DNA from: Streptomyces coeruleorubidus
GTDB lineage: Bacteria; Actinomycetota; Actinomycetes; Streptomycetales; Streptomycetaceae
Assembly: GCF_008705135.1 (NCBI RefSeq)
Contig: NZ_CP023694.1
Coordinates: 3,410,001 to 3,474,000 of the forward strand
Direction of reading: 5' to 3'
DNA length: 64,000 nt
Shown: one piece after another, positions 16,741-25,354 of the stretch
How the letters are laid out: each line of letters starts with the position of its first letter
Position numbering within the stretch: the first letter of the stretch is position 1
Translations under genes and position numbers: made by a program
Notes under the pieces: model-generated
Told to the model about the DNA's origin: nothing
Seen by the model: the letters and a program-made list of their open reading frames with translations, nothing else
The model's database searches: none

Positions 16741-18434
16741 CGGTGGTGCCTTCGCAGTCCCCCGGCTCCGAAACGGACGACGCGGCGACAGTGCCCGCGG
16801 CGCGTGCCGCCACCAAGGCAGGGGACGGTGCCGACCCGTCCTCGGCGGCGTCGGTTTCCGGGAGTTTCCTGGCCAGGGCCGCGCTCGTCACGGCGTCGCT
16901 GTCCATCGTCGGCTCACTGCTCGGCCTGGTGCGCGACCAGTCGCTGGCGCGGCTGTTCGGCGCCGGGAGCGACACGGACGCCTTCCTGGTCGCATGGACC
17001 GTCCCGGAGTTCGCCGCCACGCTGCTCATCGAGGACGGGCTGGCGATCGCGCTGATCCCGGCGTTCAGCATGGCGCTGGCGCGCCGCGCCCGGGGCGCCC
17101 CGGGCGACCCGGTCCGCGCCCTGGTCGGCGCCACCCTGCCCCGGCTGTGCCTCGCCCTCGCCGCGGTGGCCGCGCTGATCGCCGGCACGGCTCCCTACCT
17201 GGTCCAGGCTCTCGCTCCCGGCCTGCCCGACCCCCGGCTCGCCGCCGACTGCACCCGGATCACGGCGACCTGCGTGCTGGCCTTCGGGCTCGCCGGGTAC
17301 TGCAGCGCCGCCCTGCGGGCACACCGCTGTTTCCTCGCGCCCGCGGCGATCTACGTCGCCTACAACGCCGGCATCATCGCCGCGATGTTCCTCCTCGGCG
17401 ACGGCTGGGGCGTGCGCTCCGCCGCGGTCGGGGTGGCGGCGGGCGGCTGTCTGATGGTGGCGGTGCAACTGCCGTCGCTGTGGCGGCGACTGGCGTCGCC
17501 CACGCCGCCCCTCGCCAGGGCCGGGGCGGACGTCGAGGAGCGGCCGATGCAACTCGCCCTGGTCGCCGCCGTACTCCTCTTCGCCCTGTGCCGCCAGTCT
17601 CAGGTCCTCGCCGAGCGCTTCCTCGCCTCCGGCCTGCCCGCCGGTGCCATCTCGCACCTGAACTACGCGCAGAAGGTCGCCCAGATCCCGATGACGCTGT
17701 CGTTGATGGTGTGCACCGTCACCTTCCCGGTGGTGGCGCGGGCCCTCGCGGACGGTGACACCGCGCGGGCCCGCAGCCGCGTGGAGCGGGATCTGGCGCT
17801 CGCCTCGTGCCTGGTGCTGCTGGGCACGTGCGCGGTGATCGCCTGCGCCCCCCAGATGATCGAACTGCTCTTCCAGCGGGGCGCGTTCACCGCGAGCGAC
17901 ACCGCCGCGACGGCGGACGTCATGCGCGTGTACGCCCTCGGGCTGCTGAGCCAGACCCTGGTGGGCGCGCTCGTGCGCTCCTACTTCTCGGCGGGCCGGG
18001 CCAGCTGGTATCCCCTGGGCGCGATGACGGCGGGCATCGCCGTGACGTCCTGGATCGGCGCCGCCACCGTGCACTCCTGGGGCGTGGCGGGGATCGCCGC
18101 CGCCAATGCCCTCGGCATCACCGTCACGGCCGCCCTGCTGCTCGCCGGGCTGCGAGCGGGCCGGCTGAACAGCCCCCACAGCGTCTCGGTCCGGGTCGGG
18201 CGGGTCCTGGCCGAACTGGGCAGGCTGGTGTGCGCCGCGGTCGTCGCCACGGCCGCGGGGGCGTTCGCCGCGAGCCGGCTGCCGTCCCCGGCGGCGGGCC
18301 TCGCGGCCGGCTTCCTGACCGTGACCCTCGTCTTCCTCCCGCTCACCTGGGCCCTCGGTGCCCAGACTCCCGCGTCCGCTCTGCGCTCCCTACGCGCCGT
18401 CACACGAAGGCTCACACATGGCCGCTTCCGTTGA
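16737..18434 (+). CDS. MurJ/MviN-family lipid-linked oligosaccharide flippase
   Basis: This 565-residue MOP-superfamily transporter has a hydrophilic 45-residue N-terminus and about fourteen helices. Characteristic pieces are GLVRDQSLARLFGAGSDTDA, WTVPEFAATLLIEDGLAIAL, FPVVARALADGD and ELLFQRGAFTASD, all typical of MurJ. Inside this operon it most likely acts as the Wzx component that flips the undecaprenyl-linked repeat unit, rather than as the housekeeping lipid II flippase. Using a MurJ-type protein for this step is common in actinobacterial polysaccharide loci. Its end overlaps the next gene by 17 nt. Confidence 0.88.
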   Translation: MTVVPSQSPGSETDDAATVPAARAATKAGDGADPSSAASVSGSFLARAALVTASLSIVGSLLGLVRDQSLARLFGAGSDTDAFLVAWTVPEFAATLLIEDGLAIALIPAFSMALARRARGAPGDPVRALVGATLPRLCLALAAVAALIAGTAPYLVQALAPGLPDPRLAADCTRITATCVLAFGLAGYCSAALRAHRCFLAPAAIYVAYNAGIIAAMFLLGDGWGVRSAAVGVAAGGCLMVAVQLPSLWRRLASPTPPLARAGADVEERPMQLALVAAVLLFALCRQSQVLAERFLASGLPAGAISHLNYAQKVAQIPMTLSLMVCTVTFPVVARALADGDTARARSRVERDLALASCLVLLGTCAVIACAPQMIELLFQRGAFTASDTAATADVMRVYALGLLSQTLVGALVRSYFSAGRASWYPLGAMTAGIAVTSWIGAATVHSWGVAGIAAANALGITVTAALLLAGLRAGRLNSPHSVSVRVGRVLAELGRLVCAAVVATAAGAFAASRLPSPAAGLAAGFLTVTLVFLPLTWALGAQTPASALRSLRAVTRRLTHGRFR

Positions 18435-19182
18435 TTCCCTCGGCACCGGCAGACCCGCGGCCCCGCACAGGGGTCCCGTCCCGTGGGTGGCGATGTACCA
18501 CTCCGTGGGCGACTGCTCGGACGACCCGTACCGCATCACGGTCACGCCCGAGCGGCTCGGGAGGCAGCTGGCCTGGCTGCGCCGGCGCGGGCTGCGGGGC
18601 GTGTCCGTGACCGAGCTGCTCGCCGCCCGCGCCCGGGGCGAGGGGCGGAACCTGGTCGGGCTGACCTTCGACGACGGGTACGCCGACTTCGTCACCGACG
18701 CCCTGCCGCTGCTGCACCGCTGGGACTGCGGCGCCACCCTCTTCGTGTTGCCCGGACGGCTCGGCGGCGAGAACGCCTGGGATCCGCTCGGTCCGCGCAA
18801 GCCGCTCCTGACCGCGGACGGCATCCGGCGCGCGGCCGCCGAAGGCGTGGAGATCGGCTCGCACGGGCTGACGCACGTCGACCTCACCAAGGCGGACGAC
18901 CTCACCCTCAAGGCCGAGGTCGCCGAGAGCCGCGCACAGATCGAGGAGCTGACCGGCGCCCCGGTCGACGGTTTCTGCTACCCGTACGGCACGATCGACG
19001 CCCGCGCCGTCCAGGCCGTACGGGAAGCGGGATACGCCTACGCCTGCGCCATCGACCCCGGCCCGCTGACCGGCCCGCACGCCCTGCCGCGCGTATACGT
19101 CGGCCAGGACGACACGGTCTGGCGCCTGCACCTCAAGTACGGGCTGCACCGGCTGCGCCGGCGCCCGGTGGAGGGCCTGTGA
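18418..19182 (+). CDS. Polysaccharide deacetylase (NodB/CE4 domain)
   Basis: This 254-residue carbohydrate esterase 4 enzyme has motif 1 LTFDDGYADF with the metal-binding and catalytic Asp residues, motif 2 EIGSHGLTHVDL with metal-binding His, and GFCYPYG. It should remove N-acetyl (or O-acyl) groups from the polymer or a lipid-linked intermediate. No signal peptide or membrane anchor is visible, so it probably acts in the cytoplasm on a precursor, or leaves by another route. The ATG at 18418 has GAAGG seven bases upstream and lies within the end of the flippase gene. Confidence 0.9.
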   Translation: MAASVDSLGTGRPAAPHRGPVPWVAMYHSVGDCSDDPYRITVTPERLGRQLAWLRRRGLRGVSVTELLAARARGEGRNLVGLTFDDGYADFVTDALPLLHRWDCGATLFVLPGRLGGENAWDPLGPRKPLLTADGIRRAAAEGVEIGSHGLTHVDLTKADDLTLKAEVAESRAQIEELTGAPVDGFCYPYGTIDARAVQAVREAGYAYACAIDPGPLTGPHALPRVYVGQDDTVWRLHLKYGLHRLRRRPVEGL

Positions 19183-19183
19183 G

Positions 19184-20332
19184 ATGAGGGCTCTGCACAT
19201 CATCACCGGCCTCGGCGTCGGTGGGGCCGAGCAGCAGTTGCGTCTGCTGCTGCGTCACCTGCCCGTCGACTGCGACGTCGTGACGCTCACCAACCCCGGT
19301 GCGGTCGCCGAGGGCCTCGCGGCCGACGGCGTCCGCGTCACGCATCTCGGCATGGGCGGCAACCGTGACCTGGCCGCGCTGCCGCGCCTGGTCCGGCTGA
19401 TCCGCGCCGGCGGCTACGACCTGGTGCACACCCACCTGTACCGGGCCTGCGTCTACGGCCGGTTCGCCGCGCGCGCGGCCGGGGTCCGGGCGGTCGTCGC
19501 CACCGAACACTCCCTGGGCGACTCGCAGATGGAGGGCCGGAGGCTGACGGCAGGGGTGCGCGGGCTGTATCTCGCCAGCGAGCGGCTCGGTTCGGCGACG
19601 GTCGCCGTCTCCCCGACGGTGGCCGAGCGCCTGAAGCGCTGGGGCGTGCCGGCGCCCCGCATCGAGGTCGTCCCGAACGGCATCGACCTGGACCGTTTCC
19701 GCTTCGACCCGGAGCGGCGCGAGCACACCCGCCGGCTCCTCGGCCTGCCGGAGGACGCCTGGGTCGTGGGCGGTGTCGGCCGGCTCACCGCGGGGAAGCG
19801 GTTCGATGTCCTCGTCCGCGCGCTCACCCTGCTCCCGGACGACCACCGGCTGCTGCTGGTGGGCGGGGGCCCCGAGGAGCACGCCCTGCGTCGCACGGCC
19901 CACGAGGCCGGCGTGGCCGGCCGTGTCGTGTTCACCGGCGAGCGTCCCTACGTGCCCGACGGCTCGCCCGGTCCGGACCTGCCCTCGCTCACCTCGGCGA
20001 TGGACCTGCTCGCGTCCCCGTCCACGGAGGAGGCCTTCGGTCTGGCGGCCGTGGAGGCGCTGGCGTCCGGCCTGCCCGTGCTCTACGCCTCCTGCCCGGC
20101 CATCGAGGATGTGCGGCCGCCCGCCGCCGGCGCCCGGCGGGTGCACGGCGGCCCCGAGGCATACGCCCGCGCGATCGCCGAGGTCCGCGCGGCCGGCGCC
20201 CGGCCGCGCACGGCCTCGGAGGTCGCCCATCACTACAGCATCACCCACTGCGCGGCCCGTCTGACGGACGTGTACGCGGCAGCGGTCTCCAGTTCGCCGT
20301 CCCTCTCACCTCTGGGAGCCACCTCCTCATGA
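19184..20332 (+). CDS. Glycosyltransferase family 4, exopolysaccharide locus
   Basis: This 382-residue GT-B glycosyltransferase has HIITGLGVGGAEQQLRLLLR at the N-terminus, VVPNGIDLDRFRFDP at the domain junction, VGRLTAGKRFDVLVRAL, and EEAFGLAAVEALASGLPVL carrying the E-x7-E pair. Together with the enzyme at 12720 it gives the locus only two transferases besides the initiating one, which predicts a short repeat unit of about three sugars unless other loci contribute. The ATG follows the deacetylase TGA after one base, and its own end overlaps the Wzz-like gene by four bases. Confidence 0.88.
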   Translation: MRALHIITGLGVGGAEQQLRLLLRHLPVDCDVVTLTNPGAVAEGLAADGVRVTHLGMGGNRDLAALPRLVRLIRAGGYDLVHTHLYRACVYGRFAARAAGVRAVVATEHSLGDSQMEGRRLTAGVRGLYLASERLGSATVAVSPTVAERLKRWGVPAPRIEVVPNGIDLDRFRFDPERREHTRRLLGLPEDAWVVGGVGRLTAGKRFDVLVRALTLLPDDHRLLLVGGGPEEHALRRTAHEAGVAGRVVFTGERPYVPDGSPGPDLPSLTSAMDLLASPSTEEAFGLAAVEALASGLPVLYASCPAIEDVRPPAAGARRVHGGPEAYARAIAEVRAAGARPRTASEVAHHYSITHCAARLTDVYAAAVSSSPSLSPLGATSS

Positions 20333-20985
20333 CCGACACCTCACCCCGTCAGCGCCGCTTGTCCCTGGCTCGTCTCAGGGGGCTTCCCCTGTGGTCCGTG
20401 CTCGCGGCCGGCACCCTCGCCGGGGGTCTGCTCGGCGGTGCGTACGGCGTGCTCACACCCTCCACGTACACGGCCACGAGCTACGTCATCGCCGTGCCGA
20501 CCGGGAAGTCCACGCCGGACGCCGCCCTCGGATTCGCTCAGGCGTACGGCCGGGTCGCCACCCAGCTCGCAGTGCTCGGGGACGCGCAGGTGTACGCGGG
20601 TGTGCCGGTGCACACCCTGCAGCGCAGTGTGCGCACGGCGACGTCCCCGGACGCGCCGATGGTCGCCGTCTCGGCCATCTCCTCGCGCCCCGGCCTCGCC
20701 GTCGACATGGCCAACGCGGTCACCCGCGCGCTGACCCGACACGCGGACGACAGCAGGGGCAACACCAACGTGCGGCTCGTGCAGTTCTCGCGGGCGGTGG
20801 AGCCGAGCGAGCCGACGTCCGCGTCACCGGCGGTGACCGGTCTGGTGGGGGCGAGCGCGGGCGGTCTGCTGGGCGGCCTGGCCCTGCTGGCGCGGCCGAG
20901 GAAGGCCGGCCAGGACGACGAACCCGCCCCGGCCCCCTCGGTGCCCGGCCCGGCCGCCGCCGCCGATGCGCACGGACAACGGTGA
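20329..20985 (+). CDS. Wzz-like chain-length/polysaccharide co-polymerase protein
   Basis: This 218-residue protein has two membrane helices (near 19-40, LWSVLAAGTLAGGLLGGAYG, and near 165-187, TGLVGASAGGLLGGLALLA) flanking an extracytoplasmic loop with AYGRVATQLAVLGDAQVY and ATSPDAPMVAVSA. This is the Wzz/YveK topology that sets chain length with Wzy. There is no BY-kinase Walker motif in the short C-terminal tail and no separate kinase in the operon, so control by tyrosine phosphorylation is not supported here. It is the last gene of the co-oriented seven-gene operon starting at 12720. Confidence 0.82.
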   Translation: MTDTSPRQRRLSLARLRGLPLWSVLAAGTLAGGLLGGAYGVLTPSTYTATSYVIAVPTGKSTPDAALGFAQAYGRVATQLAVLGDAQVYAGVPVHTLQRSVRTATSPDAPMVAVSAISSRPGLAVDMANAVTRALTRHADDSRGNTNVRLVQFSRAVEPSEPTSASPAVTGLVGASAGGLLGGLALLARPRKAGQDDEPAPAPSVPGPAAAADAHGQR

Positions 20986-21015
20986 CGACGGCGGGCCTGG
21001 CGGGACACGGCACCG

Positions 21016-21038
21016 GGGAGCGCTGTTTCACCGCTCCC
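21016..21038. terminator. Hairpin at convergent gene ends
   Basis: GGGAGCG (21016-21022) pairs with CGCTCCC (21032-21038), immediately at the stop codon of the minus-strand GH26 gene and 31 nt after the Wzz-like gene. Confidence 0.65.
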
Positions 21039-22285
21039 TACCACCAGTCGAAGCGGAGGCAGAGCTTCCCGCCGAGCCACTCCTCCACCCAACTGCCCAG
21101 GTCCAGCGGCGTGCAGTCCGCCGGGGGCGGCGGTGTGCTGGGTGGGGTCGGCTTCGGCGTGGGCGTGAGGGGCGGGGTCGCCTGGTCGGTCCGGCCGAAC
21201 AAGGTGGACCGGTAGACGTGGGACGACCTCGGGTTGGCCCCGCACTGCCACACTCCGTGCGGGCAGTAGTCGGTCAGCGTGTTGTAGAGCGGTTTGTGCT
21301 CCTCCATCCAGGCGAGCATGCTCCGCATGTACTCGGCATTGTCACCGTTGCGGAAGAGCCCCCATTCCGGATAGGAAATGGGTTTGCCGTGAGCCTTCGC
21401 GAAATCCACATGGTGCTGCAGCCCGTAGGGCTCTTTCACCTGTTGCTCGAACGACATTCCGGCCGGCTGGTCGTAGGAGTCCATGCCAATGATGTCGACC
21501 GTGTCGTCTCCCGGATAGCATTTCGTCCATGGAACGGCGTCCACGCCACGACTCGGCGTGAAATCGAACCGAAACTTCTGGCCCGGCACGGAACGCATGG
21601 TGGTGACGATCCGATTCCAGTACTTTTTCCAGGCCTCCGGGTCCGGCCCACACCGATGGGTGTACGTGGTGCCGTTCATTTCCCAGCCGAGCACGATGAC
21701 CGTGTCCGGCACCTTCAACTCCACCAGCCGCTCGGCGAGGACACGGAAGTGGTGATCGAACTCCCCGGCCGCGCCCTGCCGCAGCAGCCACCGGACCTCG
21801 CCGTCGGAGACGCCCTCCTCATTGCGCTCCTGCATGGGGACGTTGAGGACGAGCATGCGCTCGGCCTTCTTGTTGCGCCAGTGCGCCCACACCTTGAGGA
21901 AGTCGGCGGAACCCTCGATGTCGCGCCAGCGGTGGCCCGGCAGATAGGTGTGTCCGGCGCGGAGCTCGGCGCCGCCCAGCCAGTGGCTGAACAGCGGCAT
22001 CCGGGCCACACCGCGGGCATCGGACTTGAGGAAGACACCGAAGGCCGGGGCTTCCTCACCCGCCGGAGTGGTGGCCGGGGCCGGGGGCAGGGGGACGGCC
22101 GGAGGCGCGAAGGCCGGGGGCGTGGCCACGGGTGTCGTCGGGCTCGGTGCCGGAGCCCGAGGATCGGCGGCTCGCGCCACCCCCACCCCCGCCACGGGGC
22201 CGGACGCCAGGGCGGCCGACGCGGCGACCGCTGCCGCGCCCAGGGCAAGCCGGCGGGCCCCGGCCCGCTTGTGCTGTGGGGCCAT
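21038..22285 (-). CDS. Secreted glycoside hydrolase, GH26 (beta-mannanase-like)
   Basis: This 415-residue exported enzyme has a signal region MAPQHKRAGARRLALGAAAV (two arginines, possibly Tat) and a 40-residue Pro/Ala linker. The GH26-type TIM barrel carries LGWEMNGTTYTH (acid/base Glu202) and ISYPEWGLF (nucleophile Glu307). A short Pro/Thr linker then leads to a 25-residue C-terminal segment with two Cys, probably disulfide linked (DCTPLDLGSW..GGKLCLRFDWW). GH26 enzymes cleave beta-1,4-mannan or related beta-glycans. Position at the end of the polysaccharide operon suggests trimming or release of the polymer made here. ATG 22285 has AAGGAAGGAAC upstream. The 169-nt divergent spacer before the ATP-grasp gene is AT-rich and holds a repeated CAGTCACA (about 22346 and 22357). 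Confidence 0.88.
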   Translation of the reverse strand: MAPQHKRAGARRLALGAAAVAASAALASGPVAGVGVARAADPRAPAPSPTTPVATPPAFAPPAVPLPPAPATTPAGEEAPAFGVFLKSDARGVARMPLFSHWLGGAELRAGHTYLPGHRWRDIEGSADFLKVWAHWRNKKAERMLVLNVPMQERNEEGVSDGEVRWLLRQGAAGEFDHHFRVLAERLVELKVPDTVIVLGWEMNGTTYTHRCGPDPEAWKKYWNRIVTTMRSVPGQKFRFDFTPSRGVDAVPWTKCYPGDDTVDIIGMDSYDQPAGMSFEQQVKEPYGLQHHVDFAKAHGKPISYPEWGLFRNGDNAEYMRSMLAWMEEHKPLYNTLTDYCPHGVWQCGANPRSSHVYRSTLFGRTDQATPPLTPTPKPTPPSTPPPPADCTPLDLGSWVEEWLGGKLCLRFDWW

Positions 22286-22454
22286 GCCTGTTCCTTCCTT
22301 CGCTCTCGTCCGGACTGCTGCCATTGTTTGTGTTATTGACGGGCAGTCACATGAAGTCAGTCACAGAAAAGCCAATAGCGCCACAACCGTTACGACTTTC
22401 GAGTGCCGGGCTCGCCCGTGCGGGTGAGCCGATCAGAAAAGAAAGAGAGAGTTC

Positions 22455-23708
22455 GTGTCGCTACTCGACATCCGCGTCCCCGCTGTGCTGCTGCGGATCG
22501 ACCGGAATCCCTTTCACCACGGAACCCTGGGGGCCGCGCGTTCGCTCGGCAGGTCGGGAGTGGAGGTACACGTCGTCGCGGATTCCGCGGAAAGTCCCGT
22601 GGGCGCGTCACGTTACGTACGTCAAATGCATCCCCCGCCGCTCCCGGGAGCGTCCCCGGACGACGTTCTCGCCGTGCTGCGCCGCGTGGCCGACGGGATC
22701 GCACGCCCCGCCGTGCTGGTCCCGTTGGACGACGCGAGCGCGATCGCCGTGAGCCGGATGCGGGACGAACTCGCCCCCTCCTACCTCCTGCCCTCGATGC
22801 CGGGCGGCCTCGCCGAACGCGTCGCCGACAAGGCGGAACTGGCCGCCGTGTGCACGTCCACCGACGTCCCGCACCCGACGACACTGATCCCGGACAGTCC
22901 GGCGGAGGTCGCCGACGCCATGCGGCGGCTCGGGCTGCCGGTGGTGGCGAAGTGGAGCCGGCCCTGGCTGCTGCCCGCCGGCAGCGGGCTGCGCAGCACG
23001 GTGCTGGTCCGGTCCGTGCAGCAGGCCCGGGAGCTGTTCCTGCGCACCGAGGAAGCGGGCAGCCGGCTGCTGCTCCAGGCGTACCTGTCACCGGGGCCGG
23101 ACCGGGACTGGTTCTTCCACGGCTACGCAGACCACTCGGGCACCGTGCGCGCGGGCGGACCGGGCCGCAAGCAGCTGGCCTGGCCGCGCGGGGCGGGGCT
23201 GACCGCGGTCGGCTGCTGGACGCCCAACACTCAGGTGCAGGCGCTGGCCGAGCGGCTCACCGGCGAGCTGGGCTACCGGGGCATCTTCGACCTCGACTTC
23301 CGCCGCTGCGGCGCGACGGGCCGCTATCACCTGCTCGACTTCAATCCGCGCGCCGGCGCCCAGTTCCGGCTCTTCGCGGACAGCGCGGGCCTGGACGTCG
23401 TACGGGCCATGCACCTGGACCTGACGGGCCGTCCACTGCCGGACGGGCTCCCGATGCCCGGGCGGGCGTTCGTGGTGGAGAACTACGCGCCCCTGGCGGC
23501 GCTGCGTGCGGCGCCGGGCGGGCGTGAGCTGGCCTGGTACGCCGCTGACGACCGCTCCCCCGGACGGGTCATGTGGGCCCAGTGGTGCCGGCACGTGTCC
23601 CGCCGGCTGCGTGAGCGGCTGGGCACGACGACGGCGGCGCCGACGCCCCGGCTGATCCCCCGGGCAGCCTCGCCCTCCCTGACCGACAACGAGAAAGCGA
23701 GCAGTTGA
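22455..23708 (+). CDS. ATP-grasp domain ligase of unknown substrate
   Basis: This 417-residue protein has an ATP-grasp fold. The N-terminal pre-ATP-grasp part begins VPAVLLRIDRNPFHHGTLGA; a central lid region has LPVVAKWSRPWLLPAGSGLR; the C-terminal metal-binding segment has YRGIFDLDFRRCG and YHLLDFNPRAGAQFRLF, where Asp and Asn (DFNPR) are the usual Mg-ATP ligands. Such enzymes activate a carboxylate as acyl phosphate and join it to an amine. The partner is the flavoprotein whose ATG overlaps this stop by one base. The pair may decorate the polysaccharide or make a small amide metabolite; neither is proven. The GTG start at 22455 follows a purine-rich GAAAGAAAGAGAGAG stretch. Confidence 0.8.
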   Translation: MSLLDIRVPAVLLRIDRNPFHHGTLGAARSLGRSGVEVHVVADSAESPVGASRYVRQMHPPPLPGASPDDVLAVLRRVADGIARPAVLVPLDDASAIAVSRMRDELAPSYLLPSMPGGLAERVADKAELAAVCTSTDVPHPTTLIPDSPAEVADAMRRLGLPVVAKWSRPWLLPAGSGLRSTVLVRSVQQARELFLRTEEAGSRLLLQAYLSPGPDRDWFFHGYADHSGTVRAGGPGRKQLAWPRGAGLTAVGCWTPNTQVQALAERLTGELGYRGIFDLDFRRCGATGRYHLLDFNPRAGAQFRLFADSAGLDVVRAMHLDLTGRPLPDGLPMPGRAFVVENYAPLAALRAAPGGRELAWYAADDRSPGRVMWAQWCRHVSRRLRERLGTTTAAPTPRLIPRAASPSLTDNEKASS

Positions 23709-24976
23709 TGGTGTACGACCTTCTGGTGGTGGGCGCAGGCCCGTACGGCCTGTCGATCGCGTCCCACGCCGCGGCCGCCGGGCTGAACCTGCGCGTGTTC
23801 GGCCGACCCATGGCCTCCTGGCGGGACAACATGCCCCGCGGCATGTTCCTGAAGTCGGAACCGTGGGCGTCCAACCTCTCCGACCCGGCCGGGCGGTGGC
23901 GACTGGACGTCTACTGCGCCGAGCACGGCCTGACGGCACGTCACGCGAAGCCGATCCCGGTCGAGGCGTTCGCGGAGTACGGCCTGTGGTTCGCCCGCCA
24001 CGCCGTGCCGGAGGTGGACGAGCGCACGGTGACCCGTGTGGCGGCCGCACCCCACGGTTTCACGGCGGTCACCGAGGACGGGGCGGAGGTGCACGCCCGG
24101 ACGGTCGCCCTGGCGGTCGGCGTGATGCCGTTCGTCGAGGTGCCGCAGGCACTGCGCGGACTGCACCCCGCGCTGGTGACACACAGCAGCCACCACAGCG
24201 ACCTCAACCGCTTCCGCGGCAAGGACGTCACGGTGATCGGCGGCGGTCAGGCGGCCCTGGAGACGGCGGCGCTGCTCGCCGAACAGGGCACCCGCGTCCG
24301 TGTGCTGGCGCGAGCGGAACAGCTGCGGTGGAACGATGTGCCGCCGCCCTGGGAGCGCCCTTGGTGGCAGTCGGCCCGCTCCCCCCACAGCGGGCTCGGC
24401 CCCGGATGGCGCAACTGGTTCTACGCGGAGCGTCCGGGCCTCTTCCGGCGGCTGCCGGAGCCGACCCGGGCTCGCATCGCGACCACGGCGCTGGGGCCGG
24501 CGGGCGCGTGGTGGGTGCGGGACCGGGTGGAGGGCGTGGTGGAGCTGCTGCCGGGCCATGAGGTCACCGCGGCCTGTGCGGTGCCGGGCGGGGTACGGCT
24601 GGACACGGTGAGCCGCGCGGGTGCCCTGCGCAGCCTGGAGACCGAACACGTCATCGCCGCGACAGGGTTCCGGGCGCGTTGCGACCGGCTCGGACTGCTC
24701 GCCCCCGAGTTGCGCGGAACGCTTGCGGCACTGCCGGACGGCTCCCCGGAGGTCGGGCGCAGCTTCGAGTCCTCCCACCCCGGCCTGTTCCTCGCCGGCC
24801 TGGTGACGGCCTCGGGCTTCGGCCCGGCCATGCGCTTCGTGCAGGGCGCGTCCTTCACGGCGTCGACCCTCGTCCGGGGTGTGCGCCGCCGACTCGGGAC
24901 GACACCGGCGGGCGGCACCGTCCCCGCACCGGTGGACGGCAGCCGGAGCGAGTCGCCGTCGCCGGTACGGCGCTGA
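23708..24976 (+). CDS. FAD-dependent oxidoreductase / monooxygenase-like protein
   Basis: This 422-residue flavoprotein has an N-terminal dinucleotide fold VVGAGPYGLSIASHAAAAGL, then PRGMFLKSEPWASNLSDP, and a second Rossmann motif VTVIGGGQAALETAALLAEQ. The FATGY-like element reads HVIAATGFRARC, followed by LFLAGLVTASGFGPAMRFV. The arrangement resembles class B flavin monooxygenases and lysine/ornithine N-hydroxylase relatives, but substrate residues cannot be assigned. Translation is coupled to the ATP-grasp gene (TGATG). The two may act in sequence, for example oxidising an amino acid or lipid that the ligase then attaches (inference). Confidence 0.82.
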   Translation: MVYDLLVVGAGPYGLSIASHAAAAGLNLRVFGRPMASWRDNMPRGMFLKSEPWASNLSDPAGRWRLDVYCAEHGLTARHAKPIPVEAFAEYGLWFARHAVPEVDERTVTRVAAAPHGFTAVTEDGAEVHARTVALAVGVMPFVEVPQALRGLHPALVTHSSHHSDLNRFRGKDVTVIGGGQAALETAALLAEQGTRVRVLARAEQLRWNDVPPPWERPWWQSARSPHSGLGPGWRNWFYAERPGLFRRLPEPTRARIATTALGPAGAWWVRDRVEGVVELLPGHEVTAACAVPGGVRLDTVSRAGALRSLETEHVIAATGFRARCDRLGLLAPELRGTLAALPDGSPEVGRSFESSHPGLFLAGLVTASGFGPAMRFVQGASFTASTLVRGVRRRLGTTPAGGTVPAPVDGSRSESPSPVRR

Positions 24977-25000
24977 CGGGGAACCGCGCGGATGACACGG

Positions 25001-25034
25001 GGGCCGCTGGCGGCGACGGAGTCGTCAGCGGCCC
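25001..25034 (+). terminator. Terminator of ATP-grasp/flavoprotein operon
   Basis: GGGCCGCTG pairs perfectly with CAGCGGCCC, with an inner CGAC/GTCG stem, 25 nt after the flavoprotein stop. No T run. Confidence 0.82.
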
Positions 25035-25316
25035 GCCCTCGTGCCGGGGACGGCGGTAGAGGGTGCGGTGTGACGCGACGGCCGACACCCCCCGGATCAA
25101 GTCGACGGGGGGTGCGGGTGACGCTTGTCCCGGGAAGCCAGGGGCCTCGCACCGGGACCAGGAAAGTGACGGGACGGCTCCGGCGTCCGGCCCGCCCCGG
25201 GCCTGGCGAGCGGTTCCGGCGGAGAGTCGCTGCCGATCCGGCCCGTGCGGCGTGTGGTCCCCGGACCGGCTGTGGCCTGCCTGTGGTGGTGGCGGGCGCC
25301 GGTCCGGGGTGGGATG

Positions 25317-25347
25317 CGGGTGCCGGGCGGGTCGCGTCCGGCACCCG
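25317..25347 (-). terminator. Terminator of long chaplin gene
   Basis: CGGGTGCCGG (25317-25326) pairs perfectly with CCGGCACCCG (25338-25347), 8 nt downstream of the chaplin stop codon. Confidence 0.85.
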
Positions 25348-25354
25348 GTGCCGG

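Larger units (their letters stand above)
24977..25354. other. Gene-free interval between convergent genes
   Basis: This 378-bp stretch lies between the flavoprotein and the convergent chaplin gene. It contains only two strong hairpins (listed separately). Open frames here have no ribosome sites and no recognisable product. Confidence 0.6.
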
